From Lachnospiraceae bacterium (GTDB lineage Bacteria > Bacillota > Clostridia > Lachnospirales > Lachnospiraceae): DNA of 64,000 bases. Both the position numbers and the translations under genes were made by a program. This document shows positions 52,413 through 61,983 of this stretch, piece by piece. The DNA lies in NCBI GenBank assembly GCA_017397645.1, contig JAFQIE010000043.1, positions 24,325 through 88,324 on the forward strand, read 5' to 3'. How positions within the stretch are numbered: position 1 is the stretch's first letter; each line of letters starts with the position of its first letter. The notes below the pieces were generated by a model that made no database searches, was not told the DNA's origin, and saw nothing but the letters and a program-made list of their open reading frames with translations.

Positions 52413-53291
52413 ATGATAAAGAGTATGACCGGGTTCGGCAGGTGTGAAGTAGCCGAAAACAACCGTAAATTTACAGTGGAAATGAAGGCGGTAAATCACC
52501 GTTATCTGGATGCCAATGTGAAATTGCCCAAGGCATTGAATTTCTTCGAACTTCCCATTCGTAACGAATTGAAGAAATACATTTCCAGAGGCAAGGTGGA
52601 CGTGTTTGTTTCCTATGAGGATTTGTCCGAAAAGACATCCACCGTCCGTTACAATAAGGATGTGGCAGGAGAATACTTGACCCATCTGCGTCAGATGGCA
52701 GAGGATTTTGATCTTGGATTTGATGTGAGAGTGTCTAACCTGTCCAAATACCCCGAAGTTTTCACTATGGAAGAAGTGGGTATGGACGAAGAAGAACTTT
52801 GGAAGGAATTGCAAAAGGCCCTGACCGGTGCCGTAGAGCAGTTTGTGGAATCCCGTATTGTGGAGGGTGAGAACCTGAAGAAGGATTTGATCGGCAAACT
52901 GGATGCTATGTTAGTGCTGGTAGAAAAGATTGCCCTGCGGTCTCCCCAGATTATTGCGGAATATCGCCAGAGACTGGAAGACAAGGTGCGGGAATTGTTG
53001 GAAGATAAGACGGTCGATGAAGGAAGACTTCTCACAGAAGTCACCATTTTTGCAGATAAGGCTTGTGTGGATGAGGAATTGGTTCGTCTGCGCAGTCACA
53101 TAGAGAATATGAAGGATGCCCTGATGAAGGGAGGCTCCATCGGTAAGAATCTGGATTTCATTGCCCAAGAGATGAACAGAGAGGCGAACACCACTCTGTC
53201 TAAGGCAAACGATTTGGAGATTTCCAATATCGCCATTGAGCTGAAGGTGGAGATTGAAAAAGTCAGAGAGCAGATTCAGAACATCGAGTAG
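52413..53291 (+). CDS. YicC family endoribonuclease
   Basis: 292 residues. MIKSMTGFGRCEVAENNRKF is the invariant N-terminus and DEELVRLRSHIENMKDALMK, then GGSIGKNLDFIAQEMNREANT, the conserved C-terminus. YicC/YloC proteins are RNases or RNase adaptors acting on mRNA and small RNAs. It heads the conserved Firmicutes run yicC-remA-gmk-rpoZ; the gap to remA is 9 bp. Confidence 0.93.
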   Translation: MIKSMTGFGRCEVAENNRKFTVEMKAVNHRYLDANVKLPKALNFFELPIRNELKKYISRGKVDVFVSYEDLSEKTSTVRYNKDVAGEYLTHLRQMAEDFDLGFDVRVSNLSKYPEVFTMEEVGMDEEELWKELQKALTGAVEQFVESRIVEGENLKKDLIGKLDAMLVLVEKIALRSPQIIAEYRQRLEDKVRELLEDKTVDEGRLLTEVTIFADKACVDEELVRLRSHIENMKDALMKGGSIGKNLDFIAQEMNREANTTLSKANDLEISNIAIELKVEIEKVREQIQNIE

Positions 53292-53300
53292 AGGTGACAT

Positions 53301-53564
53301 ATGCTGATTCACATCGGTTTTGGAAATATTGTGAACACTTCGAAGATTATTGCTATTGTCAGTCCCGACTCCGCACCGGTGAAACGCTTGGTGCAGGGAG
53401 CCAAAGAAAAGGGACAGGTGATAGACGCCACCCAGGGACGTAAGACCAAATCCGTTCTGGTGATGGAAAACAGCCAGTTGGTGCTGTCGGCTTTACTTCC
53501 TGACACCATTTCAAATCGGGTGCAGGCAGAAGTCAGAAGCGGAGAATCTTTGGAAGAGGAATAG
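53301..53564 (+). CDS. remA: RemA-type DNA-binding regulator (DUF370)
   Basis: 87 residues. IHIGFGNIVNTSKIIAIVSPDSAPVKR at the start and ATQGRKTKSVLVMENSQLVL, then SALLPDTISNRV, define RemA, which forms rings that wrap DNA and activate biofilm-matrix genes in Bacillus. Here it keeps the canonical place before gmk. GAGGTGAC site. Confidence 0.93.
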   Translation: MLIHIGFGNIVNTSKIIAIVSPDSAPVKRLVQGAKEKGQVIDATQGRKTKSVLVMENSQLVLSALLPDTISNRVQAEVRSGESLEEE

Positions 53565-53571
53565 GATAACT

Positions 53572-54207
53572 ATGGAACAAAAAGGAATTCTCATTGTCAT
53601 ATCGGGATTTTCCGGAGCAGGGAAGGGCACTTTGGTGAAGGCCCTACTGCAAAAATATGATACTTATGGACTGTCCATTTCCATGACCACCAGACAGCCC
53701 AGAGCAGGTGAGATGGATGGCCGGGAATATTTCTTTGTCAGCAAGGAAAAATTCGAACAGGTCATTGCGGAAAATGGTTTGGTGGAGTACGCATGCTACT
53801 GTGATAATTATTACGGTACGCCCAGAGAGTACGTGGAGAAGCAGTTGGCAGCAGGGAAGAATGTGATTCTGGAGATTGAGATTCAGGGCGCCCTGAAGAT
53901 CAAGGAGAGATTTCCGGAGAGTCTGTTGATTTTCATCACACCGCCCAATGGTGATGAGTTGAAACGCAGATTAGAAGGAAGGGGTACGGAAGACGCGGAG
54001 GTCATTGCCAAGCGTCTGGCCCGGGCAGAAGAGGAATCAGAAGGCATTGAAGCCTATGATTATATAGTCATCAACGACGATTTAGAAGAATGCGTGGAGG
54101 AGGTGCATCGTTTGGTGGACGCCGCACGCAGGGTACCTATCAGAAGAAAAGAATTGATTCGCGAAATAAGAGAGGACTTAAAGAAGTTCAAGAAAGGAGC
54201 AAATTAA
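53572..54207 (+). CDS. gmk: Guanylate kinase
   Basis: 211 residues. P-loop SGFSGAGKGTL (12-22), GMP-binding SMTTRQPRAGEMDGREYFFV, and VILEIEIQGALKIKE. It converts GMP to GDP. Starts 7 bp after remA and its stop overlaps the rpoZ start (TAATG). Confidence 0.96.
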   Translation: MEQKGILIVISGFSGAGKGTLVKALLQKYDTYGLSISMTTRQPRAGEMDGREYFFVSKEKFEQVIAENGLVEYACYCDNYYGTPREYVEKQLAAGKNVILEIEIQGALKIKERFPESLLIFITPPNGDELKRRLEGRGTEDAEVIAKRLARAEEESEGIEAYDYIVINDDLEECVEEVHRLVDAARRVPIRRKELIREIREDLKKFKKGAN

Positions 54208-54440
54208 TGTTACATCCGTCTTATTCAGATTTAATGAAAGTAGTAAACAGCGAGGTGGAGCCCGGCGAAACTCCCGTAGTAAACAGCCGTTATTCCATCG
54301 TTATGGCTACCGCAAAGAGAGCCCGCCAGATTATCAACGGCGACGAAGCTTTGGTGGAGGGCAATGAATTGAAGCCCGTGTCCTTGGCAGTAGAAGAACT
54401 CAATCAGGGCAAGATTAAGATTTTAACCGACGAAGAATAA
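54207..54440 (+). CDS. rpoZ: RNA polymerase omega subunit
   Basis: 77 residues. LHPSYSDLMKVV and SRYSIVMATAKRARQIINGD, then KPVSLAVEELNQGKI are standard omega motifs. The ATG at 54207 shares its A with the gmk stop codon and has GAAAGGAG upstream. Omega stabilises the beta-prime subunit and in many bacteria helps bind ppGpp. Confidence 0.93.
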   Translation: MLHPSYSDLMKVVNSEVEPGETPVVNSRYSIVMATAKRARQIINGDEALVEGNELKPVSLAVEELNQGKIKILTDEE

Positions 54441-54492
54441 GGAAAACAGGTAGCTGGTTAGTCGCCAGCTACTTTCAGTTAGAGGGAAAAGC

Positions 54493-55830
54493 ATGAAGAT
54501 TTTGTTTGTCTCATTAGGATGCGACAAAAACTTATCGGATACAGAGATGATGTTGGGCCTTCTTCAGGCGAAGGGATATGCCTTTACCGATGACGAAGAA
54601 CAGGCGGACGTAGTGATTGTCAATACCTGTTGCTTCATCGGAGATGCCAAAGAGGAAAGTATCGAGCACCTGCTAACCTATGCACAAATGCGTAAAGAGG
54701 GCAAACTTCAGGCGCTGCTTGTGGCAGGCTGTTTGGCAGAGCGTTATAAGGAAGAGATTCAGATGGAGATTCCCGAGGTGGATGCCATTATCGGCACCAA
54801 TGCCATCACGGAAGTGGCAGACGCATTGGAGGAAGTGTTGGCGGGACAGGGACGGAATCATTACAGAGATTTGAATGAAGCACCTGCCTATTGCAGGGAA
54901 CGCATGCTTACCACCGGAGGACACTTTGCTTATTTGAAAATTGCGGAAGGATGCAACAAGAGATGTACCTATTGCATCATTCCTAAGGTGCGGGGCAACT
55001 TCCGCAGCATTCCCATGGAAGACTTGGTGGCTCAGGCAAAGGCTTTGGCCGAGGGCGGTGTGAAGGAATTGATTCTGGTAGCCCAAGAGACCACTTTGTA
55101 CGGTGTGGATTTGTATGGTAAGAAAAGCCTGCCGGAACTGTTGACACGTTTGGCCGAGATACCGGAATTGTACTGGATCCGTGTACTGTATTGCTATCCG
55201 GAGGAATTGACCGAGGAACTGATCGAGGTCATTGCCACGGAACCGAAGGTGTGCCATTATCTGGATATTCCCATCCAGCACGCTTCCGACCCGGTGCTTA
55301 AGCGCATGGGCAGACGCACTAACCAGCAGGAACTGCGGGAAAAGATTGCAACTTTGCGTGAACGCATTCCGGATATTTGCTTGAGAACCACTTTGATCAG
55401 TGGCTTCCCGGGAGAAACCCAGGAGGATTTTGAAGAATTATACCGTTTTGTCAACGAGATGGAATTTGACAGACTGGGCGTATTTGCCTACTCCAGGGAG
55501 GAGGATACACCGGCGGCTGTGATGGCGGACCAAGTGCCTGAGGAAATCAAGGAGGCACGCAGGGACGAACTGATGGAACTGCAGCAGGCCATTGCTTTTG
55601 ACAAGGCAGATGATATGATTGGCAGGAAAATGTTGGTTATGGTGGAAGGGAAGGTGGCAGACGAGGATGTCTATGTCACCAGAACCTATCGGGATGCGCC
55701 CAATGTGGATGGGTATCTATTCCTGCACACCACAGCCAATTTGATGACCGGAGATTTTGTGAAGATTATAGTCACAGACTCCAACGAATATGATTTGATT
55801 GGTATCTTGGATACGGAGGATTTTGAATAA
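54493..55830 (+). CDS. rimO: Ribosomal protein S12 methylthiotransferase
   Basis: 445 residues. N-terminal UPF0004 domain with SLGCDKNLSDTEMML and its three iron-sulfur cysteines, radical-SAM motif CNKRCTYCIIP (about 155-165), and C-terminal TRAM domain. It attaches a methylthio group to an aspartate of S12. The LSDTE spelling distinguishes it from MiaB. Stop overlaps the pgsA start by one base. Confidence 0.94.
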   Translation: MKILFVSLGCDKNLSDTEMMLGLLQAKGYAFTDDEEQADVVIVNTCCFIGDAKEESIEHLLTYAQMRKEGKLQALLVAGCLAERYKEEIQMEIPEVDAIIGTNAITEVADALEEVLAGQGRNHYRDLNEAPAYCRERMLTTGGHFAYLKIAEGCNKRCTYCIIPKVRGNFRSIPMEDLVAQAKALAEGGVKELILVAQETTLYGVDLYGKKSLPELLTRLAEIPELYWIRVLYCYPEELTEELIEVIATEPKVCHYLDIPIQHASDPVLKRMGRRTNQQELREKIATLRERIPDICLRTTLISGFPGETQEDFEELYRFVNEMEFDRLGVFAYSREEDTPAAVMADQVPEEIKEARRDELMELQQAIAFDKADDMIGRKMLVMVEGKVADEDVYVTRTYRDAPNVDGYLFLHTTANLMTGDFVKIIVTDSNEYDLIGILDTEDFE

Positions 55831-56372
55831 TGGAGATGAATTTACCCAATAAATTGACCATCATTAGAGTGATTATGATTCTTCCTTTTGTGATATTGAT
55901 GTTGAAGGAGATGAATCTTGCTGCTTTATTGGTGTTTGTTGTTGCCAGCCTGACGGATTTGGCGGATGGTAAAATTGCCAGAAAGTATAACCTGGTTACG
56001 AATTTCGGTAAGTTTATGGATCCCTTGGCAGATAAACTTTTGGTTTGTGCGGCGCTGATTCTTTTGGTGGAACTTGGCAGAATTCCTGCTTGGGTAGTAC
56101 TCATTATCATCAGCAGAGAATTTATCATCAGCGGATTCCGTTTGATTGCTTCAGACAACAATGTGGTGATTGCAGCCAGTTATTGGGGCAAGTTTAAGAC
56201 CGTGTTCCAGATGATTATGGTGTGTTTGATGATTGCTGACATTCCTCAGTTACAGATAGTTACCACCATCTGTATGTGGGTGGCACTTGCTCTGACGGTT
56301 ATCAGTCTGGTGGATTATTTGGTGAAGAACTGGTCTGTGATGGGCACAGTGCCCAAGAAAGAGGAAAACTAA
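55830..56372 (+). CDS. pgsA: CDP-diacylglycerol-glycerol-3-phosphate phosphatidyltransferase
   Basis: 180 residues, about five membrane helices. The CDP-alcohol phosphotransferase motif DLADGKIARKYNLVTNFGKF, then MDPLADKL (D-G-x2-A-R-x8-G-x3-D-x3-D) is complete. It makes phosphatidylglycerophosphate for anionic membrane lipids. N-terminal MNLPNKLTIIRVIMILPFV is typical. Confidence 0.95.
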   Translation: MEMNLPNKLTIIRVIMILPFVILMLKEMNLAALLVFVVASLTDLADGKIARKYNLVTNFGKFMDPLADKLLVCAALILLVELGRIPAWVVLIIISREFIISGFRLIASDNNVVIAASYWGKFKTVFQMIMVCLMIADIPQLQIVTTICMWVALALTVISLVDYLVKNWSVMGTVPKKEEN

Positions 56373-56408
56373 TCTTTATCGGGCAATTGTTCACGGGAGG
56401 AACAATGG

Positions 56409-56900
56409 ATGCAGACTAAGAGAACAATAGAAGAGCAGTTGGTGGCCCTTCTCAAGGAAAAGAATATGACTATTACCTTTGCAGAATCCTGTACCGGAGG
56501 GCTTCTCTCCGGCAGGTTTGTGAATGTCTCCGGTGCATCTGATGTGTATCGGGTGGGACTGGTGACATATGCTAATGAAGCGAAGGTGAGGCATTTACAG
56601 GTGAAGGAAGATACCATAGCCAAACATGGTGTGGTGAGCCTGGAAACTGCAGCGGAAATGGCTTTGGGGGCTTGTGCATTTGCGGGGGCAGAAGTGTCTT
56701 GCGCAGTGACCGGTGTGGCAGGGCCCACCGGAGGAACTCTGAAAAAGCCCGTAGGCATGGTGTGTATGGCATGTTGTGTGAACGGCAAAATCGTGGAGCA
56801 GGAGCATCATTTTACAGGCAGCCGACAGGAAGTGCGGGAGGCATCTGTGGAAGCGGCACTGGAACTTGTTCTGATGTGCCTGCAGAAGATGGGTAAGTAA
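56409..56900 (+). CDS. CinA C-terminal domain / NMN amidohydrolase
   Basis: 163 residues, one CinA_C (PncC) domain: MTITFAESCTGGLLSGRFVN, YANEAKVRHLQV, and CAVTGVAGPTGGTLKKPVGM. PncC deamidates nicotinamide mononucleotide to recycle NAD by-products. The N-terminal CinA domain is absent, as in E. coli YgaD. GGGAGG site. Its place after rimO-pgsA and within reach of recA is usual in Firmicutes (cinA-recA). Confidence 0.9.
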   Translation: MQTKRTIEEQLVALLKEKNMTITFAESCTGGLLSGRFVNVSGASDVYRVGLVTYANEAKVRHLQVKEDTIAKHGVVSLETAAEMALGACAFAGAEVSCAVTGVAGPTGGTLKKPVGMVCMACCVNGKIVEQEHHFTGSRQEVREASVEAALELVLMCLQKMGK

Positions 56901-56931
56901 CACAAGTGCTGTGATAAACGAGGAATTAAAA

Positions 56932-58176
56932 ATGAACGAAACAAATAAGCACGAAGAAACCAAACACAGCAAAGACAGGAAGCAGGGCGTGTGGCTGGCT
57001 GTCGCGGGGATACTGTTGCTGATTACGGCAGGGGTGATGTATCTCACTCACAGGGCTGTCCCTTTTATGATGGATGATTTGTGGTACTCTACGAATCTTT
57101 CCACTGGGGAAACGCTTACCGGTTGGAACGATGTGGTGGAAAGTCAAATTTGGCATTATAACAACTGGGGCGGCAGAGTGATGACCCATGGTTTGCTTCA
57201 GCTAGTTTTGCTGGCAGGAGAAACCGTGGCAGACCTTTTGAATGTAGTAGTTTTTTTTGCCCTTGGTTTTTTGATTTGTAAGGTAGCAGGAGTGAGCGAA
57301 TTACATTGCGAAGCGATGGGTGAATCGGATCATACGTCTGCCAAGCGTAGAGCGGTCGTGCTTTTGTATGGCTTGTTTGCGGCATCTTCATTGTTGCTTG
57401 GATTAAACGCCAATTGGAAAATGAGCATGTTCTGGCAATCCGGTGCAGTGAATTACTTATATAGCACTCCGCTCTTGCTTTTGTTTTTATATTTATACTT
57501 GAAGCAGTTACAGGTTACGGAAGAACAGTGCCATTGCAAATGTGCGGGTGCGACAAGCCTTGCCGGTTTGGGCATGATGGCTTTGGGCGTTTTCGTGGGT
57601 TGGAGCAATGAGAATATGGGTCCCACCGTATGGATTCTGTCCCTGATTGTAATGATACTTGTGAAGAAGGAACAAAAGAAATTTCCTCTGTGGATGTTGT
57701 TTGGAAATATGGCGGCGCTCTTTGGCAGTGTGATGGTGATTTTAGCTCCCGGCAACTTTGTCCGAAGCGGACAGAGCGGAGAGCAGGAAAAGGGGATTCT
57801 TTGGAGAATGTTCCTGCGTGGATATGGGGAAAGCAAGGCTTTGTTTGAGTACCTATTTCCTACGCTTATAGTTCTTGCTTTGGTGTTTGTGTTGGCGAAG
57901 GCGCTGAACATTGCTATTGGCCGCGAGAATCTGTTGCTTATGTTGGGAGCTCTTTTATCATGGGGGGCTATGATATTGTCTCCTCATTACCCGGATAGAG
58001 CTACCTTTGGTACTATGGTGTTGTTGATTTGCGTGATCTTGTCCTTGGGAAAAAAGATTTTGACGAAGCGTACAGAATTGTTGTTGCCGCTGACCGGTGC
58101 GACAGTTTTGATATGGCTTGGCGGAATGTTTTATTTGGGTGAGTTCTTGGCAATCGCTTGGGGATGGATTCGATAG
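56932..58176 (+). CDS. DUF6056-type multi-pass membrane protein
   Basis: 414 residues with about ten membrane helices. FMMDDLWYSTNLSTGETLTG soon after the first helix, WHYNNWGGRVMTHGL, and FWQSGAVNYLYSTPLLLLFL are features of DUF6056, which resembles GT-C glycosyltransferases acting on lipid-linked sugars at the outer face (inference). The Asp-Asp in the first loop is where such enzymes keep their catalytic acid. The ATG at 56932 has GAGG eight bases before it; an earlier GTG is less likely. It is paired with the DUF6020 gene. Confidence 0.75.
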   Translation: MNETNKHEETKHSKDRKQGVWLAVAGILLLITAGVMYLTHRAVPFMMDDLWYSTNLSTGETLTGWNDVVESQIWHYNNWGGRVMTHGLLQLVLLAGETVADLLNVVVFFALGFLICKVAGVSELHCEAMGESDHTSAKRRAVVLLYGLFAASSLLLGLNANWKMSMFWQSGAVNYLYSTPLLLLFLYLYLKQLQVTEEQCHCKCAGATSLAGLGMMALGVFVGWSNENMGPTVWILSLIVMILVKKEQKKFPLWMLFGNMAALFGSVMVILAPGNFVRSGQSGEQEKGILWRMFLRGYGESKALFEYLFPTLIVLALVFVLAKALNIAIGRENLLLMLGALLSWGAMILSPHYPDRATFGTMVLLICVILSLGKKILTKRTELLLPLTGATVLIWLGGMFYLGEFLAIAWGWIR

Positions 58177-58213
58177 GGTTTTGATTTGTCCGCAGTTTTA
58201 CGAGGGATAAAAA

Positions 58214-60112
58214 GTGAAAGCAAAAAAAATAGGCGAAAAAATTGTATTGGTAGCAACATCTTTTACGGGGTTATGGGGACTGCAGTATATCAGTTCCCTG
58301 TCCGGTGCGGATTATTTCACGGAAGGCGTGATGTCCGTGCTGTTGTATGTGGGTGTGTTCCTTTTGTTAAGGGCAACGCTGGAAAATATAAAGGCGATTG
58401 CCGATAGGGATGCGCGAAGAAGGCGCATTGGTTATGCGTTCGGACTTGCGCTGCTCTTTGCCGGCACCTGTGTGATGGGATGGCAGCTTCAGACCAGAGG
58501 GCTGACGGAATGTGGTGTTATAGGCAAGGGAAAAATACTGCTTATTTCCCTATGTTTGTCAGTGGTAGTATTTCCTTTTGCCAACGGCATCTTTGCTTTG
58601 GCAGACAGGTTGCAGAGAACGGACGGGGAGCCCGCGGCGGTAGCGGAAGCAGGGACTCGGAACGGTTTCGCTGCAAAGATATTAGGATTAAAAAACGGCA
58701 CCTTATTTTTGGCTTGCTGGGGAATTATCCTGCTCCTGTTTTTGCCCGTGTTCGGTGCGTATTATCCCGGTGTGATGGGATACGATTTTAATGTACAGTC
58801 CATACAGGCGCTTGGGGACTATGAGAATTATAGCGCACATCACCCTTTGTTACATACCTGGCTGATTTCCCGAGCCCTTCGTTTAGGAGAAGCGTTGGGA
58901 AACTATCAGACCGGAATTGCTATTTATAGCTTGGTGCAGATGCTTTTACTGTCGGCCGCACTATCTTACGCTTGCGTGATGGTGAAACGAGTGACAAAGA
59001 AACTTTTGCCCTTGGTGGTTTCGGTGCTGTTCTTTGGATTGCTTCCCTACCATTCTGTGTTTGCCGTGAGTGTGACAAAGGACGTGATTTTCAGCGCCCT
59101 GTTCTTGGTTTTTTTCCTATTGTGGATGGAACGTACCTATTTTGTGGGTGAAAAGAAACCCTTGGCATTGGACGGGCTCATGGTTTTGGTGGGAGCCTTT
59201 GTGATTGCTTTCCGCAACAATGCCATATATGCACTGCTATTATTCGGTATACCGGCAGTGGTGTTGTCGAAGCGGCGGGAACGCCTGCGGGTATGTCTCC
59301 TTTGTTCCATGGTTGTAGTTGCCGGCATCATGGGACAACTGGTGGTAAAGTCTGCCCTCGGCACTGGAGCGGGAGAGGTGCAGAGTGAAAAATATAGTGT
59401 GCCCATGCAACAGTTTGCCCGGGTGGGATATTTCCACGGACAACAGATGGCGCCGGAGACCTCCACGTTGGTGGACCACTATGTGAGCAAGGAGTATTGG
59501 GAGGCCTATAATGCGCCGTTGGCGGATACGGTGAAGTTGCAGGTGACAGGTCATGGCCAGTTTGCCCTTACATGGGAAAACAATATACGTACAGTGTTCC
59601 GGGATTGGGCGAAAGTTGGTCTGCAATATCCCAACGAGTATTTGGATGCTTTCGGACAACTGACCAGAGGCTACTGGTTTATGGACGATGTATCCTTCAC
59701 CTACGTATACGATTTCGAAGAAGACAGAAAAGGTGTCATCCCTACATTTAACGGATCAAAATCCTTTGCTCTGCCGGAGGGTATTGAGGAGAAAACCTTG
59801 TTTCCTAAATTTAGGGAGAACATGGAACAACTGGTGCAGGAGAATCAATGCTTTGAAATACCGGTTCTTTCCATTTTATTCCGCCCGGCTTTTTATTGTT
59901 GGTTATTGACATTACTTTTGGTGATGTATGTATATATGAAGGAAAAGGAAAAAATGATGTTGTTGTGTCTGCCTGTGTGTTATCTGGCAACCCTCCTGCT
60001 GGGGCCCACGGTTCAGGCCAGATACGCATATCCCTTTATGGTGCTGGCACCGGTGCTTTTAGCAATGACAGTAGTAGAGAAAGAAAACTTAGCAAAAGAA
60101 AATACTTTGTAA
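58214..60112 (+). CDS. DUF6020-type large membrane protein
   Basis: 632 residues from a GTG start (GAGGGA site). About thirteen membrane helices in two groups, with PVFGAYYPGVMGYDFNVQSI and NYSAHHPLLHTWLISRALRL in the first outer loop and a 150-residue extracytoplasmic domain near the C-terminus. These motifs match the DUF6020 family, again GT-C-like and probably concerned with cell-surface glycan assembly (inference). Follows the DUF6056 gene after 37 bp; a terminator ends both. Confidence 0.75.
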   Translation: MKAKKIGEKIVLVATSFTGLWGLQYISSLSGADYFTEGVMSVLLYVGVFLLLRATLENIKAIADRDARRRRIGYAFGLALLFAGTCVMGWQLQTRGLTECGVIGKGKILLISLCLSVVVFPFANGIFALADRLQRTDGEPAAVAEAGTRNGFAAKILGLKNGTLFLACWGIILLLFLPVFGAYYPGVMGYDFNVQSIQALGDYENYSAHHPLLHTWLISRALRLGEALGNYQTGIAIYSLVQMLLLSAALSYACVMVKRVTKKLLPLVVSVLFFGLLPYHSVFAVSVTKDVIFSALFLVFFLLWMERTYFVGEKKPLALDGLMVLVGAFVIAFRNNAIYALLLFGIPAVVLSKRRERLRVCLLCSMVVVAGIMGQLVVKSALGTGAGEVQSEKYSVPMQQFARVGYFHGQQMAPETSTLVDHYVSKEYWEAYNAPLADTVKLQVTGHGQFALTWENNIRTVFRDWAKVGLQYPNEYLDAFGQLTRGYWFMDDVSFTYVYDFEEDRKGVIPTFNGSKSFALPEGIEEKTLFPKFRENMEQLVQENQCFEIPVLSILFRPAFYCWLLTLLLVMYVYMKEKEKMMLLCLPVCYLATLLLGPTVQARYAYPFMVLAPVLLAMTVVEKENLAKENTL

Positions 60113-60116
60113 AAAG

Positions 60117-60155
60117 AATCCTGACTCTATCCAATGGATGGGTCGGGATTTTTTT
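60117..60155 (+). terminator. Terminator after the DUF6020 gene
   Basis: AATCCTGACTCTATCC pairs with GGATGGGTCGGGATT around AAT, followed by seven T residues. Outside this hairpin and the SOS promoter, the 322-bp gap to recA shows nothing further. Confidence 0.88.
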
Positions 60156-60362
60156 ATAAAGTTTCTGCAACTGCGATGGGATTTACCTTGCGGGAGATAA
60201 GTGTTTGTGATAAAATATAGTCATCTGAAATTCGAACATTCTAATATTCCGGCAGTTCGCCAAAGTTTCGAAAAAGAGGGAAAACAGAAGAAAAGGGGGT
60301 GGCTGCTATGAGAGAGTTTTATGGGACATGAAATATCTATAATAAAATATGAAAAAAAGACA

Positions 60363-60391
60363 TTGACAAAATCGAACAAATGTTTTATTCT
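60363..60391 (+). promoter_or_regulatory. recA promoter
   Basis: TTGACA (60363-60368), 17 bp, TATTCT (60386-60391). A LexA-type box overlaps the spacer and another lies just past the -10. Confidence 0.7.
60373..60386. promoter_or_regulatory. LexA (SOS) box, upstream copy
   Basis: CGAACAAATGTTTT, close to the consensus CGAAC-N4-GTTCG. It sits between the -35 and -10 boxes, where bound LexA would block polymerase. Confidence 0.6.
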
Positions 60392-60399
60392 AAAATAAA

Positions 60400-60413
60400 C
60401 GAACATTTGTTCC
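60400..60413. promoter_or_regulatory. LexA (SOS) box, downstream copy
   Basis: CGAACATTTGTTCC, nearly a perfect Bacillus/Clostridium-type LexA box, centred about 15 bp after the -10. Confidence 0.85.
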
Positions 60414-60434
60414 TTTCAGAAAAGGAGATTATGA

Positions 60435-61436
60435 ATGGAAAGAGAAGAAAAGTTAAAAGCATTAGACGCGGCATTGAGTCATATTGAAAGACAGTACGGA
60501 AAAGGTGCTGTGATGAAGCTGGGCGATCCTGCGGCACAGATGAATGTGGAGACTATTCCCACAGGCTCCATGAGTTTGGATGTTGCATTGGGATTGGGCG
60601 GTATCCCTAAGGGAAGAATCGTGGAGATTTACGGCCCTGAATCCAGTGGTAAGACCACTGTTACCCTGCACATGATTGCAGAAGTGCAGAAAAGAGGCGG
60701 TATTGCAGGGTTTATCGATGCAGAGCATGCGCTGGACCCTGTATATGCGAAGAATATCGGTGTAGACATTGATAACCTGTACATATCCCAGCCGGACAAT
60801 GGCGAGCAGGCATTGGAGATTACCGAGACTATGGTGCGGTCCGGCGCAATTGATATTGTGGTAGTGGACTCCGTGGCAGCCTTGGTGCCCAAGGCAGAAA
60901 TCGATGGTGAAATGGGCGATTCCCATGTGGGACTGCAGGCACGTTTGATGTCCCAGGCACTGCGTAAATTGACAGCGGTTATCAGCAAGTCTAACTGTAC
61001 CGTTATCTTCATCAACCAGTTGCGTGAGAAGGTTGGCATCATGTTCGGTAACCCTGAGACAACCACCGGTGGACGAGCACTGAAATTCTATTCCTCTGTT
61101 CGTTTGGATGTAAGACGTATCGAGTCTCTGAAGCAGGGCGGTGAAGTTATCGGTAACCGTACCCGTGTAAAGGTTGTGAAGAATAAGATTGCACCTCCCT
61201 TCAAGGAGGCAGAATTCGACATTATGTTTGGTGAAGGTATTTCCAAAACAGGAGATATCCTAGATTTGGCATCTGATTTGAATCTGGTAGTGAAATCCGG
61301 TGCGTGGTATTCCTATGAGGGCAACAGAATCGGCCAGGGTAGAGAGAATGCGAAGCAGTATCTCAAGGACAACCCTGCAGTATGTGAGGAACTGACCCAC
61401 AAGTTGCGTGTGCATTATGGATTTGAAGAAAGCTGA
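60435..61436 (+). CDS. recA: Recombinase A
   Basis: 333 residues. Walker [10 protein letters not shown] (about 65-73), [19 protein letters not shown], and loop 2 GNPETTTGG are all standard. RecA forms the filament for homologous recombination and triggers LexA cleavage. The short C-terminus lacks the acidic tail of some relatives. AAAGGAG site; recX overlaps its 3' end by 20 bp. Confidence 0.98.
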   Translation: MEREEKLKALDAALSHIERQYGKGAVMKLGDPAAQMNVETIPTGSMSLDVALGLGGIPKGRIVEIYGPESSGKTTVTLHMIAEVQKRGGIAGFIDAEHALDPVYAKNIGVDIDNLYISQPDNGEQALEITETMVRSGAIDIVVVDSVAALVPKAEIDGEMGDSHVGLQARLMSQALRKLTAVISKSNCTVIFINQLREKVGIMFGNPETTTGGRALKFYSSVRLDVRRIESLKQGGEVIGNRTRVKVVKNKIAPPFKEAEFDIMFGEGISKTGDILDLASDLNLVVKSGAWYSYEGNRIGQGRENAKQYLKDNPAVCEELTHKLRVHYGFEES

Positions 61437-61899
61437 ACAAAGAGCGTTGTATCTGCTACAGGCCAGAGACTATACGGCGAGACAAATGCTGGATAAATTA
61501 AAACGGGCAGGCTGCACAGAGGAAGTTGCATCACAAGTGGTGACATCCATGCAGGAATATCGTTATATAGACGATCTGCGATATGCGGGTACATATATCC
61601 GCAGCTATGCAGACAGTCGTAGCAGAAGACGCATAGAACAGGATTTGATGCAAAAGGGCATTCGTAGGGAAACCATCAGACAGGCTTTCAGCGAATGGTT
61701 TGAAGATGGCAACATCCAGGACGAACAGAAAATGATTGCAGACATCCTGAGAAGAAAAGGTTATAACAAAGGCGAAGGCGGAGCATCCGAGGCAGGTCGT
61801 ATGTACCGCCTTTTACTTCGCAAGGGTTTTTCTCAAGGAATTGTTAATAAAATGTTATTTTCTGATTCATATTTCGTTGATGACGATACTTCTACTTGA
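61417..61899 (+). CDS. recX: Regulatory protein RecX
   Basis: 160 residues made of three-helix repeats: [40 protein letters not shown], then [18 protein letters not shown], and a last repeat near the C-terminus. RecX caps or limits RecA filaments. It starts inside the recA end without a clear ribosome-binding site, so translation depends on recA; a GTG at 61408 is an alternative start. Confidence 0.88.
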   Translation: MDLKKAEQRALYLLQARDYTARQMLDKLKRAGCTEEVASQVVTSMQEYRYIDDLRYAGTYIRSYADSRSRRRIEQDLMQKGIRRETIRQAFSEWFEDGNIQDEQKMIADILRRKGYNKGEGGASEAGRMYRLLLRKGFSQGIVNKMLFSDSYFVDDDTST

Positions 61900-61924
61900 C
61901 ATTAAAGCAAGAAACGATTAAAAT
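61896..61924 (+). promoter_or_regulatory. rny promoter
   Basis: TTGACA (61896-61901) overlaps the recX stop; 17 bp; TAAAAT (61919-61924). The transcript leader to rny is about 55 nt and carries AAGGAGG. Confidence 0.8.
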
Positions 61925-61983
61925 TGAACTGTTGTAATATGCTTGTTTGTACAATGAAAATAAAATAAGGAGGTGCTCCTGTA

